Below, piece after piece: positions 1 to 8,931 of a stretch of DNA of 64,000 nucleotides. Both the position numbers and the translations under genes were made by a program. Position 1 is the stretch's first letter. Every line of letters begins with the position of its first letter. The notes beneath the pieces were generated by a model, which made no database searches, was not told the origin of the DNA, and worked only from the letters and a program-made list of their open reading frames with translations. This DNA comes from Verrucomicrobiales bacterium. Lineage in GTDB: Bacteria; Verrucomicrobiota; Verrucomicrobiia; Verrucomicrobiales; DEV007. The DNA lies in assembly GCA_002698785.1 (NCBI GenBank), contig PAAG01000045.1:62001-126000 (forward strand), written 5' to 3'.

Positions 1-2
1 GC

Positions 3-1253
3 GGAGCTGAGATCTCGAACATCCTCGATTTCGAAAGGTTCTTTTCCAATCCGAAGGTCATCAAGCTGGAGGAAAATTACCGTTCCACGAACACAGTTCT
101 TCGTCTCGCGAATAGTCTCATCCGCCACAATATCGACCGACGTGAGAAGACTCTCTGGAGCAGTCGGGGTGAAGGGGAGAAAATTCGTGTCATTGCGATG
201 CCTGATGCGGATACCGAGGCAGAATTTGTGGTCGGCGAAATTCTCGAGTGCCACCGAATCGACCGCAGGTCATACGAGAACATGGCCATTCTCTTCCGCA
301 TGAATACGCAGTCTCGCGTTATGGAAGAGAAGCTCCGCGAGAGCGACATCCCATACAAGCTGATTGGCGGGCAGTCTTTCTACGAGCGAAGAGAGATCAA
401 AGACTTGCTAGCCTATCTCCAACTATTTCTCAATCACGAGGACGACGTGAGTCTCTTGCGTTGTATTGCGACGCCTCCTCGAGGAATCGGGCAGGGGACG
501 ATTGCTCTCGCGACTCAGTTCAGCATCGACCACAAAATCAGTGTGTTTGAGGCTTTGAACGACCTCGAATTTCTCGCGACTCTCACGACGCGGGCTCAAA
601 ATGCGATCGAAGAATTCGTTACATTCATCCACCGCTACAGCGACACGGTTCACACCAAGTCCGCGAATTACGCGGCAATGACGGAGGCCCTGACCAAGGA
701 GATCAACTACGACGAGTATTTAAAGAAAACCTGCAAAACTCCTGAGGAGACTGACAACCGTCGTCGGAATGTTTCCGAGTTGCTCGACGGAATGCACAGC
801 CACTTCGAGAAATCCAAACGCGGCCTTCGCGGCTTTCTCGACAGTGCCGCGCTCATGCAGGACAAAGAAAACGAAAAGGATGATGGAGGGAAAGGCGTCT
901 CTCTCATCACCATGCATGCGGCCAAAGGGTTGGAGTTTCCGGTTTGCTTCATCGTCGGTGTGGAAGAGGGGATTCTTCCCCATTCGCGTTCCGTGGAAGA
1001 AGGCAACAGAGCCGAAGAGCGCCGCCTGCTTTACGTGGGAATCACTCGCGCAATGGAGGAGCTGACGATCACTTGGTGCCACAGTCGCAAGCGCTACGGA
1101 GATAAAATGCCCTGTCAGCCGAGTTCCTTTTTCAAAGAGTTCAGCAAAGAAGAAATCATCGAAACGGACTACGACACGCTCGAGTCTGCCCCGGTTGACG
1201 AAGAGTTTGCTTCTGACTACTTCAGTCAGATGAAAGACATGCTGTCTTCGTAA
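3..1253 (+). CDS. UvrD/Rep-family superfamily 1 DNA helicase, C-terminal part (5' truncated by window edge)
   Basis: These are the last 416 residues of a 3'-5' DNA helicase of the UvrD/PcrA/Rep group, which unwinds DNA in repair and replication restart; the start lies left of the window. Motifs visible in order are NYRST (residues ~25-29 of the fragment), GGQSFYERREIKD (~122), LITMHAAKGLEFP (~300, motif V) and EERRLLYVGITRA (~338, motif VI). The chain stops about 35 residues after PSSFFKEF, so the long C-terminal linker and Tudor-like tail of PcrA/UvrD seem to be absent and the end looks more like Rep; I leave the symbol blank for that reason. The next gene starts 42 bp downstream on the same strand, so co-transcription is possible but functionally unobvious. 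Confidence 0.93.
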   Translation, partial: GAEISNILDFERFFSNPKVIKLEENYRSTNTVLRLANSLIRHNIDRREKTLWSSRGEGEKIRVIAMPDADTEAEFVVGEILECHRIDRRSYENMAILFRMNTQSRVMEEKLRESDIPYKLIGGQSFYERREIKDLLAYLQLFLNHEDDVSLLRCIATPPRGIGQGTIALATQFSIDHKISVFEALNDLEFLATLTTRAQNAIEEFVTFIHRYSDTVHTKSANYAAMTEALTKEINYDEYLKKTCKTPEETDNRRRNVSELLDGMHSHFEKSKRGLRGFLDSAALMQDKENEKDDGGKGVSLITMHAAKGLEFPVCFIVGVEEGILPHSRSVEEGNRAEERRLLYVGITRAMEELTITWCHSRKRYGDKMPCQPSSFFKEFSKEEIIETDYDTLESAPVDEEFASDYFSQMKDMLSS

Positions 1254-1295
1254 TGGCTCGCTGGCGTGGAAAAAGAAATTGCGTTCTGATTCTGC

Positions 1296-1676
1296 GTGCC
1301 GGAATTTGCTCACGTGTCGGAAATCCAATACAAACTCGGAAACGAAACTCTCATCAAAGTGCTCGACGGTGCTTCGGAGAAGCTGAGGTCTCTTTTGAAA
1401 AAACAGGGACGTCTAGAGCACGGTGCTCTGCGGGTCGCTGTGATCGGTGGCGGTTGCTCGGGGCTTCAATACAAAATGGACCTAGTCGATGGGCCTGCGA
1501 ACCGTGATATCATGGTGAAATCAAACGAAGTGCGAGTCGTGATAGATCCAAAGAGCGCACTTTTCGTGACTGGCTCGGAACTCGATTTCAGCGACGATCT
1601 ACAGCAGGGGGGATTCAAAGTGACAAATCCTAATGCTGTTGTCACCTGCTCGTGCGGTGAAAGCTTCGCAGCGTGA
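1296..1676 (+). CDS. A-type iron-sulfur carrier protein (HesB/IscA/ErpA family)
   Basis: 126 residues, the usual size for A-type carriers, which receive Fe-S clusters from a scaffold and hand them to apo-proteins in the cytoplasm. The three conserved cysteines are present: one in GGGCSGLQY (~residue 53) and two in the C-terminal CSCGESF. There is no ATG at the 5' end; GTG at 1296 gives the full family N-terminus, and a second in-frame GTG at 1314 is the alternative. No strong Shine-Dalgarno is visible before either. It cannot be assigned to IscA, ErpA or SufA from sequence alone; the SufS-type desulfurase at 28.5-29.8 kb is a plausible upstream partner. Confidence 0.92.
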   Translation: MPEFAHVSEIQYKLGNETLIKVLDGASEKLRSLLKKQGRLEHGALRVAVIGGGCSGLQYKMDLVDGPANRDIMVKSNEVRVVIDPKSALFVTGSELDFSDDLQQGGFKVTNPNAVVTCSCGESFAA

Positions 1677-1684
1677 CGTCGTAC

Positions 1685-3142
1685 CTATTCTTTCAGCACG
1701 ACGGGAATGGGATTGTCAATTCTCCCGAGAGGTCTTTGTCCTTTCCCTTTCTTTCCGGAGTCTCCGAGATCAGCCCGAATTTCGTCTGCGTATTTGGATA
1801 ACCGAGAGACTATCTCGGGGTTCTCTGCGGCCAGGTCGCGGGTGCATCCGATGTCGTCCACGACGTTGAAGAGGAGTGGTCCGTTCATTTCACCGCGCTT
1901 CCGGTAGTGCGGATGTTGCCGGAAGTCGTCCAGCGGTACAAAGAGCTTCCAAGGTCCAGACCGAACCGCCTGCAATTGATCGAGATAGTAGTAGGCGTAG
2001 TAGGGATAGGGTGTTTTGGCTCCATCTGCTCCTTTCACAAGTTCGGAAATGTCATGCCCGTCCCGCTTCACCTTTTCGTCTGGTTTCCCTCCCGCCAGGG
2101 ACACGAAAGTAGGATAGAGATCCATGGTCGAAGAAAGTTCCTCGCAGGTGGTGCCTGCCGGAACTGATCCGGGCCACCACATGATCGTAGGAACGCGAAA
2201 TGCTCCTTCACTTGTGGTATATCCGCGTCCGTACAAGGGAAGGTTGGATCCTCGGCTCAGATCTTCTTTGTCTTTCTGGATCGGAGCCCCGTTGTCAGAT
2301 GTCCACACGACCAGGGTATCTTCGGCCAGATCTGCCTCTTCGAGGTATCTCAGTATTTCGCCCGTCGACCAGTCGAGTTCTTCGATAGAGTCTCCCCATG
2401 GCCCGTTCTTGCTTTTTCCTCGAAACTCTTCACTGGAAAAAGGTTCCGAGGTGCTGCCGGGCATTGCCTGCGGAATGTAGAGAAAAAATGGGGACTCCTT
2501 GTTCTGCTCGATCCATTCAATGGCGACTTCCGTGTAACGCTTGGTTAACCCATTTCGATCCACGGGGGCCTCGAGGACGGTGTTGTTTTCCATCAACGGA
2601 AGAGGGGGCCAGTGGGAGCCGTCCCTGTTCCAGATCCTTTCCGTCATGTCGTCGGAATAGGGCACTCCGAAGAAGAAGTCGAACCCCTGCTGGCTGGGTA
2701 GAAAGGGATGTTGATCGCCGAGGTGCCATTTTCCGATCATCCCCGTTTCATATCCCAATTCCTGCAAAGCTTCGGCAATGGTGACTTCGTCGGGATGGAG
2801 CCCATAAGGCGAGACAGGTCGAAGAACGTGGTAGTCTCTCGGGTTCTGGTGCAGTCCAACCCGTTGCGAATAACATCCTGTGATGAGACTGGCCCGCGAA
2901 GGCGTGCAGACTCCGGCACTCACGCAGAAGTGAGTAAATTTCCGCCCCTCTTCTGCCATGCGATTCAAGTGAGGCGTTCGGTGAAGCGTGGAACCAAAGG
3001 GCTCGATATCCCCGTAGCCCAGGTTGTCACAAAAGATCACGATGAAGTTTGGAGGTCGCTCCGTTGAATCCGCTCCGTTTGTTTCAGTGAGCAGGCAGGA
3101 AAGCGGAAACGCTAGTGCCAGCAGGGTGATTACGTGTTTCAT
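1685..3142 (-). CDS. Exported sulfatase (S1 family, formylglycine-dependent)
   Basis: 485 residues from the ATG at 3142; an in-frame start further upstream would only add 23 residues with no signal peptide, whereas this one begins MKHVITLLALAFPLSC, a clear secretion signal. The formylglycine motif CTPSR is present (~residue 80), so the enzyme should hydrolyse sulfate esters after Cys maturation. Metal-site elements are FCDNLGYGD near the N-terminus and TSDNG in the second half; the usual DD pair of the first element reads DN here, a variant I believe occurs in some S1 subfamilies. Substrate cannot be read; polysaccharide sulfate is the common guess in this phylum. Its start overlaps the upstream gene's stop by 4 bp (ATGA), so it is translated with the DUF3147 gene. 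Confidence 0.93.
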   Translation of the reverse strand: MKHVITLLALAFPLSCLLTETNGADSTERPPNFIVIFCDNLGYGDIEPFGSTLHRTPHLNRMAEEGRKFTHFCVSAGVCTPSRASLITGCYSQRVGLHQNPRDYHVLRPVSPYGLHPDEVTIAEALQELGYETGMIGKWHLGDQHPFLPSQQGFDFFFGVPYSDDMTERIWNRDGSHWPPLPLMENNTVLEAPVDRNGLTKRYTEVAIEWIEQNKESPFFLYIPQAMPGSTSEPFSSEEFRGKSKNGPWGDSIEELDWSTGEILRYLEEADLAEDTLVVWTSDNGAPIQKDKEDLSRGSNLPLYGRGYTTSEGAFRVPTIMWWPGSVPAGTTCEELSSTMDLYPTFVSLAGGKPDEKVKRDGHDISELVKGADGAKTPYPYYAYYYLDQLQAVRSGPWKLFVPLDDFRQHPHYRKRGEMNGPLLFNVVDDIGCTRDLAAENPEIVSRLSKYADEIRADLGDSGKKGKGQRPLGRIDNPIPVVLKE

Positions 3143-3507
3143 AGGTCTATGCCGAAGCGCTTGAGTAGCAGGGCCATGCCCGCGTAGAGGCCCATCGTAA
3201 TGACACAGCAAATGATCAGTGAGGGCCAGAAAGTAAGCCCTTTCTTCAAGAGGGCTGGAAAGATCAAAAACATCGGCAAGCTGGGGAGTACGAACCAGAA
3301 TACTCCCGCAGAGTGGGCCGCGAGTTTCTCGGTCTGTGCCTCCGGGTTTTCCCGTAGTCCATTCCAGATCCAGATAAAGGTGATCAGGGAAACAAGGGGA
3401 AGCGAAGCAATCATGCTACCCAGGAACGGCTTGCTCCGGGTGACTACGATTTCGTTGACGAGATAGATGAGACCCGCAGAAACGACCAGCTTGATGATTG
3501 TGAGCAT
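3139..3507 (-). CDS. DUF3147-like small integral membrane protein
   Basis: 122 residues with four hydrophobic segments (approximately residues 3-20, 28-48, 65-85 and 92-112), resembling the DUF3147 family of inner-membrane proteins of unknown function. The ATG at 3507 is chosen because the first membrane helix follows at once; an upstream in-frame extension of 14 residues is basic and would cross a perfect inverted repeat. It lies 38 bp after the PBP1A gene and overlaps the sulfatase start by 4 bp, so the three reverse-strand genes probably form one transcript. The family match is from memory of hydrophobic pattern and length, so function is open. Confidence 0.7.
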   Translation of the reverse strand: MLTIIKLVVSAGLIYLVNEIVVTRSKPFLGSMIASLPLVSLITFIWIWNGLRENPEAQTEKLAAHSAGVFWFVLPSLPMFLIFPALLKKGLTFWPSLIICCVITMGLYAGMALLLKRFGIDL

Positions 3508-3524
3508 GCCGGAATATATCCGGC
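3508..3524. repeat. Perfect inverted repeat abutting a start codon
   Basis: GCCGGA - ATATA - TCCGGC: a 6-bp perfect stem with a 5-nt loop that ends exactly at the ATG (3507) of the DUF3147 gene on the reverse strand. In the mRNA it would sit where a ribosome-binding site is expected. Confidence 0.6.
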
Positions 3525-3545
3525 GCCGACAAAGTTTGTCACCGA

Positions 3546-6134
3546 TCAATCGAATTGAATTGCGCGAGGGGGCGCCAATTGCACTCTCTGCGGAGCCTCC
3601 TCTTCGAGGTCCATCACAGGTCGAGCTACGGGAATACCGTTGTTGTCGAGGTCGGAATCTTTTTCATCATCTTTCTCCTCCTCCTCTACCGGCGTCACAA
3701 CAGCGACTCTGGCTCGGATGACAGGAGTCACCGAGTTATAAGGGTCTTCGTTTCCGATGATGGTCGGACCGATAGGAAATACGGGTTCAGCTGCTTCGCT
3801 TACTACGAATTGAGGCCGGATGATTCCGTCTTCTGTAGTGTTCTTGGTGATTTTTCGTCTTCCAGGTCCCCCATGAATATGGCAAATCTGCTCAAGATTT
3901 GTCCCGGGACGCAAATATTCTACATAAGTACATCTGACTTGTGAGGAGATCCCATCACCTTTCTGTACGACTTCGTAGCAATCGTCGGAAGCTAGTTCAC
4001 CAGACTGCAGGCAGATCTCGACCTGTTCCGCGTCAGCTGGAGGAATAAACTCCCTTGGCTCAAAATTCTTTGCGGCCTGGTTCATAACCGCTGTCCAGAC
4101 GGGGAGAACCGTATCGGCACTGAAGGCACCAGGATAGATGGTCTCGGATTGGTCAAATCCGGTCCAGACAACACACGTCACTTCCGATGTGTAACCCGCA
4201 AACCAGTTGTCAGTGAAGTTGTATTCTGTGCCCGATTTTCCTGCGACAGGGAACTCACCTAGGCCATACTTCTCGCGGGCTTTCTTCCCTGTTCCGTCTT
4301 CGAAAGATTCCTCAAGGATGCTGCTGATCTGAAAGGCGGTGTAGCGATCAATCGATTGTCCCCGGCTCATGCTGATTTTCGGGGTGTAGATCACATTACC
4401 CTGCGGATCTCGGATGTTGGAAATAACATGGGTCTTCTCGGCACGACGCCCCTTGTTGGGGAAGATAGTGTAGGCGAGACAGAGCTGCTCCGGAGAACTT
4501 GGGTTACGGCCCAGGAAAGTGGCGTTGAACTTCTGAAGGTCGCCTTCAAAATCAAGCCCTGCAGACTCTGCAAGCTTGACCACGGGCTCCGTTCCAATCT
4601 TCTGCCCCAAGCGCACTGTGGCTGCATTCTTTGACTTGGCGAGCGCTGTCCTTGCAGTGATCCGTCCTTCGTAGGTATTTTCCCGATTCTCGACTCCCCA
4701 TTCTCCAAGAATACCAGTAGTTCCCCCAACCATGACCTGGCGCGCATCCATGGCGGTGTCGTCAATCAGTGTGCCGGGAAAATAGCCGGCCTCAAAAGCG
4801 GCGGCATAGACGAAAGGTTTGAACACTGTTCCTGTGGGCCTGCGGCCTTGGGAAACTCGGTCGAACATACTGTCGGTGAAGTCCCTGCCGCCCACTTGCG
4901 CGAGGATCGAACCAGTCTTGTTGTCGAGCACGATGATTGCGCCCTGCAGATATTTTGGAGCGGGAAATTTTTGATCCGGGTGAGCGGACTCCCTGAACGC
5001 AGCCTTTTTCTTTTTGTAATCAGCCAGTGTTGGGTGAGAAAAGTTCGGATACTGTTCGATTTTGGAAAGCTGCTCCTTCAGCGCCTTATCGGCAACTTCC
5101 TGGACATCTCCATCGATGGTCGTGTGAATTTCAAAGCCACCTTTGGAGACAGCTTCATACCCGAGTAGATCGATCACTTCTTGGCGAACCTTCTCGTAAA
5201 CAAATGCCGATTTCCCCGTGATATTTCCTTTGGGAATGGTGCGGATTTCGGTCTGTTTGAATTTCTTGCACTGATCATTGTCGATGAACCCCTCTGCTTC
5301 CATTCGGTCGAGGACGTGGTTTCTCCACCGTTTCGAAGTTTCGGGGAAACTCCTCGGGGAACGGTGATAAGGGTTGGGGATTGTAGCTGCAAGTGTGGCC
5401 GCTTCCTGGACGGAAAGCTGATCAGGAGTCTTTCCAAAATACCCCTCGGCAGCCGAGGCGATTCCATAGTACCCGCTGCCGAAATAAATCCGGTTGGAAT
5501 ACAATTCGAGAATCTTCTGTTTACTCCCCAGGTAATCCTCGACGCGCTGAGCGAGGAAAATCTCAGTTACCTTACGGCTGAAGGTCCTGTCCTTGAGCTG
5601 AAATGTCTGTCTGGCCAGCTGCTGGGTGATGGTAGAGGCCCCCTGATTGATCCCTTTGGATCGAATTCCGTAGTAGAGTGCTCGTAGAATACCCCAGTAA
5701 TCGACCCCGCCGTGGTCATAGAAACGGCTGTCCTCCGCGGCGAGAAGAGCGTTGACGAAATTCTTTGAGACTTCATCCAGCTCAACTGGGCGGCGGTTCT
5801 GGACGAAGATACGACCAAGTTCTTCGCCCTTACGGTCGAAAATGCGGCTCGCAACCTCGATCTCCTTTAGTTCCGACAAATCGAACGAGTGGGCGAGGTC
5901 ATAGCGTGGCTTGCAGTAGAAAAACGCTCCTGCAGCACCGATCAGGGAAATGATCAGAAAAAGCACCACTACGAAGCCGAAAAACTTCAGCCAGAAGATG
6001 GCTCTCCGTCGCCTGCGGGACTTGGCCGCAGATTTATCGGAAAGCGACGGAAGGTCGATCGCGCGCTCTTTCTGCGAGTCAGCTTTTTCAGGCTGACTTG
6101 CTTCAAAATCGATATCGTCGAAATTGTCTGACAC
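3546..6134 (-). CDS. Bifunctional penicillin-binding protein 1A (GT51 glycosyltransferase + transpeptidase)
   Basis: 862 residues from a GTG at 6134. The open frame continues upstream to 7028, but that part lies antisense to the MidA gene and has no family similarity; no ATG precedes the cytoplasmic tail, so GTG is the best start. Order of domains: basic cytoplasmic tail, one transmembrane helix (~55-80), GT51 with AAEDSRFYDHGGVDYWG and GASTITQQLARQ, then a transpeptidase domain with SxN (AKSKNAATV) and KSG (VAGKSGTEYN). The nucleophile motif reads TGTVFKPF, so the usual catalytic Ser is Thr436 (Thr-x-x-Lys439). The C-terminus is long and acidic (EEEEKDDEKD region). It builds and cross-links peptidoglycan at the inner membrane. 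Confidence 0.93.
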   Translation of the reverse strand: MSDNFDDIDFEASQPEKADSQKERAIDLPSLSDKSAAKSRRRRRAIFWLKFFGFVVVLFLIISLIGAAGAFFYCKPRYDLAHSFDLSELKEIEVASRIFDRKGEELGRIFVQNRRPVELDEVSKNFVNALLAAEDSRFYDHGGVDYWGILRALYYGIRSKGINQGASTITQQLARQTFQLKDRTFSRKVTEIFLAQRVEDYLGSKQKILELYSNRIYFGSGYYGIASAAEGYFGKTPDQLSVQEAATLAATIPNPYHRSPRSFPETSKRWRNHVLDRMEAEGFIDNDQCKKFKQTEIRTIPKGNITGKSAFVYEKVRQEVIDLLGYEAVSKGGFEIHTTIDGDVQEVADKALKEQLSKIEQYPNFSHPTLADYKKKKAAFRESAHPDQKFPAPKYLQGAIIVLDNKTGSILAQVGGRDFTDSMFDRVSQGRRPTGTVFKPFVYAAAFEAGYFPGTLIDDTAMDARQVMVGGTTGILGEWGVENRENTYEGRITARTALAKSKNAATVRLGQKIGTEPVVKLAESAGLDFEGDLQKFNATFLGRNPSSPEQLCLAYTIFPNKGRRAEKTHVISNIRDPQGNVIYTPKISMSRGQSIDRYTAFQISSILEESFEDGTGKKAREKYGLGEFPVAGKSGTEYNFTDNWFAGYTSEVTCVVWTGFDQSETIYPGAFSADTVLPVWTAVMNQAAKNFEPREFIPPADAEQVEICLQSGELASDDCYEVVQKGDGISSQVRCTYVEYLRPGTNLEQICHIHGGPGRRKITKNTTEDGIIRPQFVVSEAAEPVFPIGPTIIGNEDPYNSVTPVIRARVAVVTPVEEEEKDDEKDSDLDNNGIPVARPVMDLEEEAPQRVQLAPPRAIQFD

Positions 6135-6179
6135 GGAAGGTTTTGTGTGTTGGGTTGGAGAAGAATAGGAACCAAATCG

Positions 6180-7310
6180 ATGCAAAAAGCGCCGACAGAA
6201 TCCACGGATGCCAAAGATACGCCACTTTTCGAGGCCGTCTTTCAAAGAATATCGAATTCTGAGGACCTCTCCATCCCTTTTTCGGACTATATGCGCGAGA
6301 TACTCTACCACGAGGAGGGGGGATACTATTCGCGGCTTGATGAAAACCGAATCGGTCGAGAGGGCGATTTCTACACCAGTGTGACCGTCGGCGAGACTTT
6401 CGGATTCCTTCTCGCCCAGCAGATTGTGACCGAATGGAGCGCTAGATTCGACAAGCCGGAAAGCTTTGTCATCGTCGAGCAGGGCGCCCACGACGGGACC
6501 TTGGCCCTGGATGTGGTGCGGGGAATTCAGGAAATCTCTCCAGAACTGTTCGACTCGTTCCTCTATCGAATCATCGAGCCTCGAAAAAAGCACCGGGAGT
6601 GGCTGGAGAAGCGACTTTCGACCGAAGCGGGAGCGGAAAAGATCCAAATTGTCCCGGATGTCGCGGGTGCAAAAGCACCTGAGGGCATCTTCCTCTGTAA
6701 TGAATTGCTCGATGCATTCCCCTTCGATTGTTTTGAGATGCAGAAGGGGGAGTGGAGAGAAAAAAGAGTCGCCATCGACCAGGACCGGTTTGCCTGGAAA
6801 GTCGGCGAAGCCAATTCGGACTTTGAGAACTTCATTAAAAGGTGGCAGTCCGAATATCCTGAGGGCTATACCACCGAGTTTTGCACGGAATTGGAACCTT
6901 GGATGGACGAGATTTCCACCCTGTTCCAAAAGGGACTCTGGTGGATCATCGATTACGGTTATGAAGGGGGAGACTATTACGCACCCTCCAGGACCACGGG
7001 CACCATGAGATGCTATCGCCGCCATCAAGCGACAGAAGATCCCTTCAAGTCACCGGGTGAAATTGACATCACCGCCCACGTCGACTTTACCCGCCTGGGC
7101 GAAGTCGCCGAGGAGCACAGCCTTTCCGTCGAGACCTTCACCGACCAGCACCACTTCCTCATTGAGGCATCAAAACCATGGCTCTTGGGCCTCGAGGGAC
7201 AGGCCCCTGATGCTCGGGCCGCCAAACGCCTTCGTCAGTTCCAGACCTTGACCCATCCGTCCATCATGGGGCAGCAGTTCAAAGTGATGGTTCTTTCAAA
7301 AGGAGGGTAG
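6180..7310 (+). CDS. SAM-dependent methyltransferase, MidA/NDUFAF7 family
   Basis: 376 residues. Family signatures are YYSRLDENRIGREGDFYTS near the N-terminus, a SAM-binding region VIVEQGAHDGTLALDV, NELLDAFPFD in the middle, and GEIDITAHVDFT towards the C-terminus. The human homologue NDUFAF7 methylates an arginine of a complex I subunit; bacterial members are largely uncharacterised. The ATG at 6180 is preceded by AGGAA about 9 nt away; an in-frame GTG at 6147 would overlap the presumed promoter of the divergent PBP1A gene. Only 45 bp separate the two divergent starts, so their promoters overlap each other or the 5' coding ends. Confidence 0.9.
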   Translation: MQKAPTESTDAKDTPLFEAVFQRISNSEDLSIPFSDYMREILYHEEGGYYSRLDENRIGREGDFYTSVTVGETFGFLLAQQIVTEWSARFDKPESFVIVEQGAHDGTLALDVVRGIQEISPELFDSFLYRIIEPRKKHREWLEKRLSTEAGAEKIQIVPDVAGAKAPEGIFLCNELLDAFPFDCFEMQKGEWREKRVAIDQDRFAWKVGEANSDFENFIKRWQSEYPEGYTTEFCTELEPWMDEISTLFQKGLWWIIDYGYEGGDYYAPSRTTGTMRCYRRHQATEDPFKSPGEIDITAHVDFTRLGEVAEEHSLSVETFTDQHHFLIEASKPWLLGLEGQAPDARAAKRLRQFQTLTHPSIMGQQFKVMVLSKGG

Positions 7311-7311
7311 C

Positions 7312-8181
7312 TCAGATCTGTTCTCGAATGGAGGGAACAAGATTCGGATCCGAGCTCAAAGCCCCAATAAAGGAAGGGTATATCAGTCGCCAGCCTGTGC
7401 TTCTGAGCGCTTCATTAGAAACGATCTTGTTTGTCCAGGCCCGCTTGCGGTTCATATCAGGCGGAGCCTCCGGGGGAATCGGTAAATCAAAGAATTCGGC
7501 AAGCTGCTCGTAGCACTCACGCTGGGTGACCGGGGTATCGTCAGACACATTGAAGATCCTTTGATCGCCGAGCGCGGAGAAGTTTTCGATCACATGGCAG
7601 ATTGCCCCAACTGCGTCGTCTCGATGGATTTGGTTCAGAAAACGGCTCACCTCCCCAGACTCGATTGTCGCCGTGCCTTCGAGTATCTTCTTTAAATGAA
7701 CCGAGCGACCGGGTCCATAAATGCCCGCCAGTCGAAGAGCCACCCCTCCGCCGTCACTGACCAAGCTCTCCGCCTCGCAGAGCAACTGGCTGGTTTCCCG
7801 GTCAGGTGAGGTCTCCGAATCTTCCGTAACCACCGAGCCATCGGTCTGCCCATACACGCTGCTGCTGCTCGTGAGGATGATGGGGACCTCAGGGAAAATA
7901 CCTTGTAAATTCTTAACACCTTCTACGAAAACTGTTCGATATGCCTCCGCTCCTCCTCGTCCTGAACTCGCGCAATGGACGATAAAATCGATCTCGCCTT
8001 CGAAATTTTCACCTGCCCGCGCCAAGGACTCAGCGTCGCCGAGATCGCCAGTCAGAATGGGGTATTTGGAAGACTCCTCTGAACTGCGGTTGAGAGCTGC
8101 CACGCGATACCCGGCATCAGCCAACTCGCTTCCAAGCTGGGATCCAATGTATCCGTGTCCGATGATGAGAATGGAAGGCAT
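7312..8181 (-). CDS. NAD(P)-dependent epimerase/dehydratase-like protein (extended/atypical SDR, YeeZ-like)
   Basis: 289 residues starting MPSILIIGHGYIGSQL, i.e. a Rossmann GxGxxG at the very N-terminus, which fixes the start at 8181 rather than the longer in-frame alternative. The motif SSSSVYGQTDG carries the SDR Tyr but no Lys four residues later, and LRLAGIYGPGR and a C-terminal NKIVSNEALRSTGW element follow; this matches atypical SDRs such as YeeZ better than true sugar epimerases. Substrate is unknown. It starts 4 bp after the stop of the upstream phosphoesterase gene, so the two are an operon. Confidence 0.85.
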   Translation of the reverse strand: MPSILIIGHGYIGSQLGSELADAGYRVAALNRSSEESSKYPILTGDLGDAESLARAGENFEGEIDFIVHCASSGRGGAEAYRTVFVEGVKNLQGIFPEVPIILTSSSSVYGQTDGSVVTEDSETSPDRETSQLLCEAESLVSDGGGVALRLAGIYGPGRSVHLKKILEGTATIESGEVSRFLNQIHRDDAVGAICHVIENFSALGDQRIFNVSDDTPVTQRECYEQLAEFFDLPIPPEAPPDMNRKRAWTNKIVSNEALRSTGWRLIYPSFIGALSSDPNLVPSIREQI

Positions 8182-8185
8182 CTGC

Positions 8186-8887
8186 TTATTCGATTTCAAA
8201 AACTCGCTGGAGGCTACAGGCAAACTGGCGAACCTCACCAGACGGGAACTGGGCCGAATAACGGTATCCTCCAGCCCAGGGAGAAAAGGCGGGCATGGTC
8301 CATTTCTCTAAAGATGTCTCCGGGCAACGTTCCATCGCAAGCGTAGGGAGCCGCAGTCTTGTCCCGGCTCCATCAGCAAAACTGACCGACGGATGATAGT
8401 GCCCTGTGATCTCTACACAGGCATCCGGGACTGGCTCATTCTGGTGCCCATGATGAAAAAAGAAGCCATCTACCTGATGCGATGAGACGAAAGGAAATTT
8501 CCTCTTCACTGCTCCCCGATCATGATTGCCTGCGATTAGAACCAGATCGGGACAGAGGTCGAATATCCGGGTCATCCACTCGATTGCCTCAGGAGCTGCG
8601 GCTGCGCTGTCGACAATGTCTCCCAGCAGGATCAATTGCTCCGGTTGGAAAGACTCGATCAATTCACGAAGGCGGTTCTCAATAGTGTCCATTCCCCACA
8701 TCGGCCAGAGCCCCCCGTCTTGCCTACGGCTCACTTCGTAGCCGAAATGCAGGTCGGAAACTGCCATCCACTTCTGCTCATTGTGGAATAGCGCCAGCCG
8801 CCCATCAAGAAGGACGCCGTCCGCAACTTCTGCGAATGCTGGCGCTCTCTCTCGAACTTGGGTTGATTTTTCGGCGGGGTCGACCAT
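8186..8887 (-). CDS. Metallophosphoesterase, ICC/PdeM-like (COG1407 type)
   Basis: 233 residues with the full calcineurin-like set: DLHFG, GDIVD, GNHD, HHGH and GHYHPS, which bind two metals for phosphodiester hydrolysis. The overall layout (DLHxG near residue 45, late GHxHP) matches COG1407 phosphoesterases, some of which (PdeM) are encoded beside DNA ligase and a Lhr-type helicase; no such genes are seen here. ATG at 8887 is chosen; eight more residues could be added upstream. The divergent lysS start is only 44 bp away. Confidence 0.85.
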   Translation of the reverse strand: MVDPAEKSTQVRERAPAFAEVADGVLLDGRLALFHNEQKWMAVSDLHFGYEVSRRQDGGLWPMWGMDTIENRLRELIESFQPEQLILLGDIVDSAAAAPEAIEWMTRIFDLCPDLVLIAGNHDRGAVKRKFPFVSSHQVDGFFFHHGHQNEPVPDACVEITGHYHPSVSFADGAGTRLRLPTLAMERCPETSLEKWTMPAFSPWAGGYRYSAQFPSGEVRQFACSLQRVFEIE

Positions 8888-8931
8888 CCTTTGCGTCCTG
8901 TTTACAAACAACCTTCAACGAAACAAACCTT

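Noticed and set aside
6135-7028. Upstream in-frame extension of the PBP1A reading frame
   Set aside because: It lies entirely antisense to the MidA gene, has no similarity to the PBP family and is followed by the proper cytoplasmic tail at the GTG.
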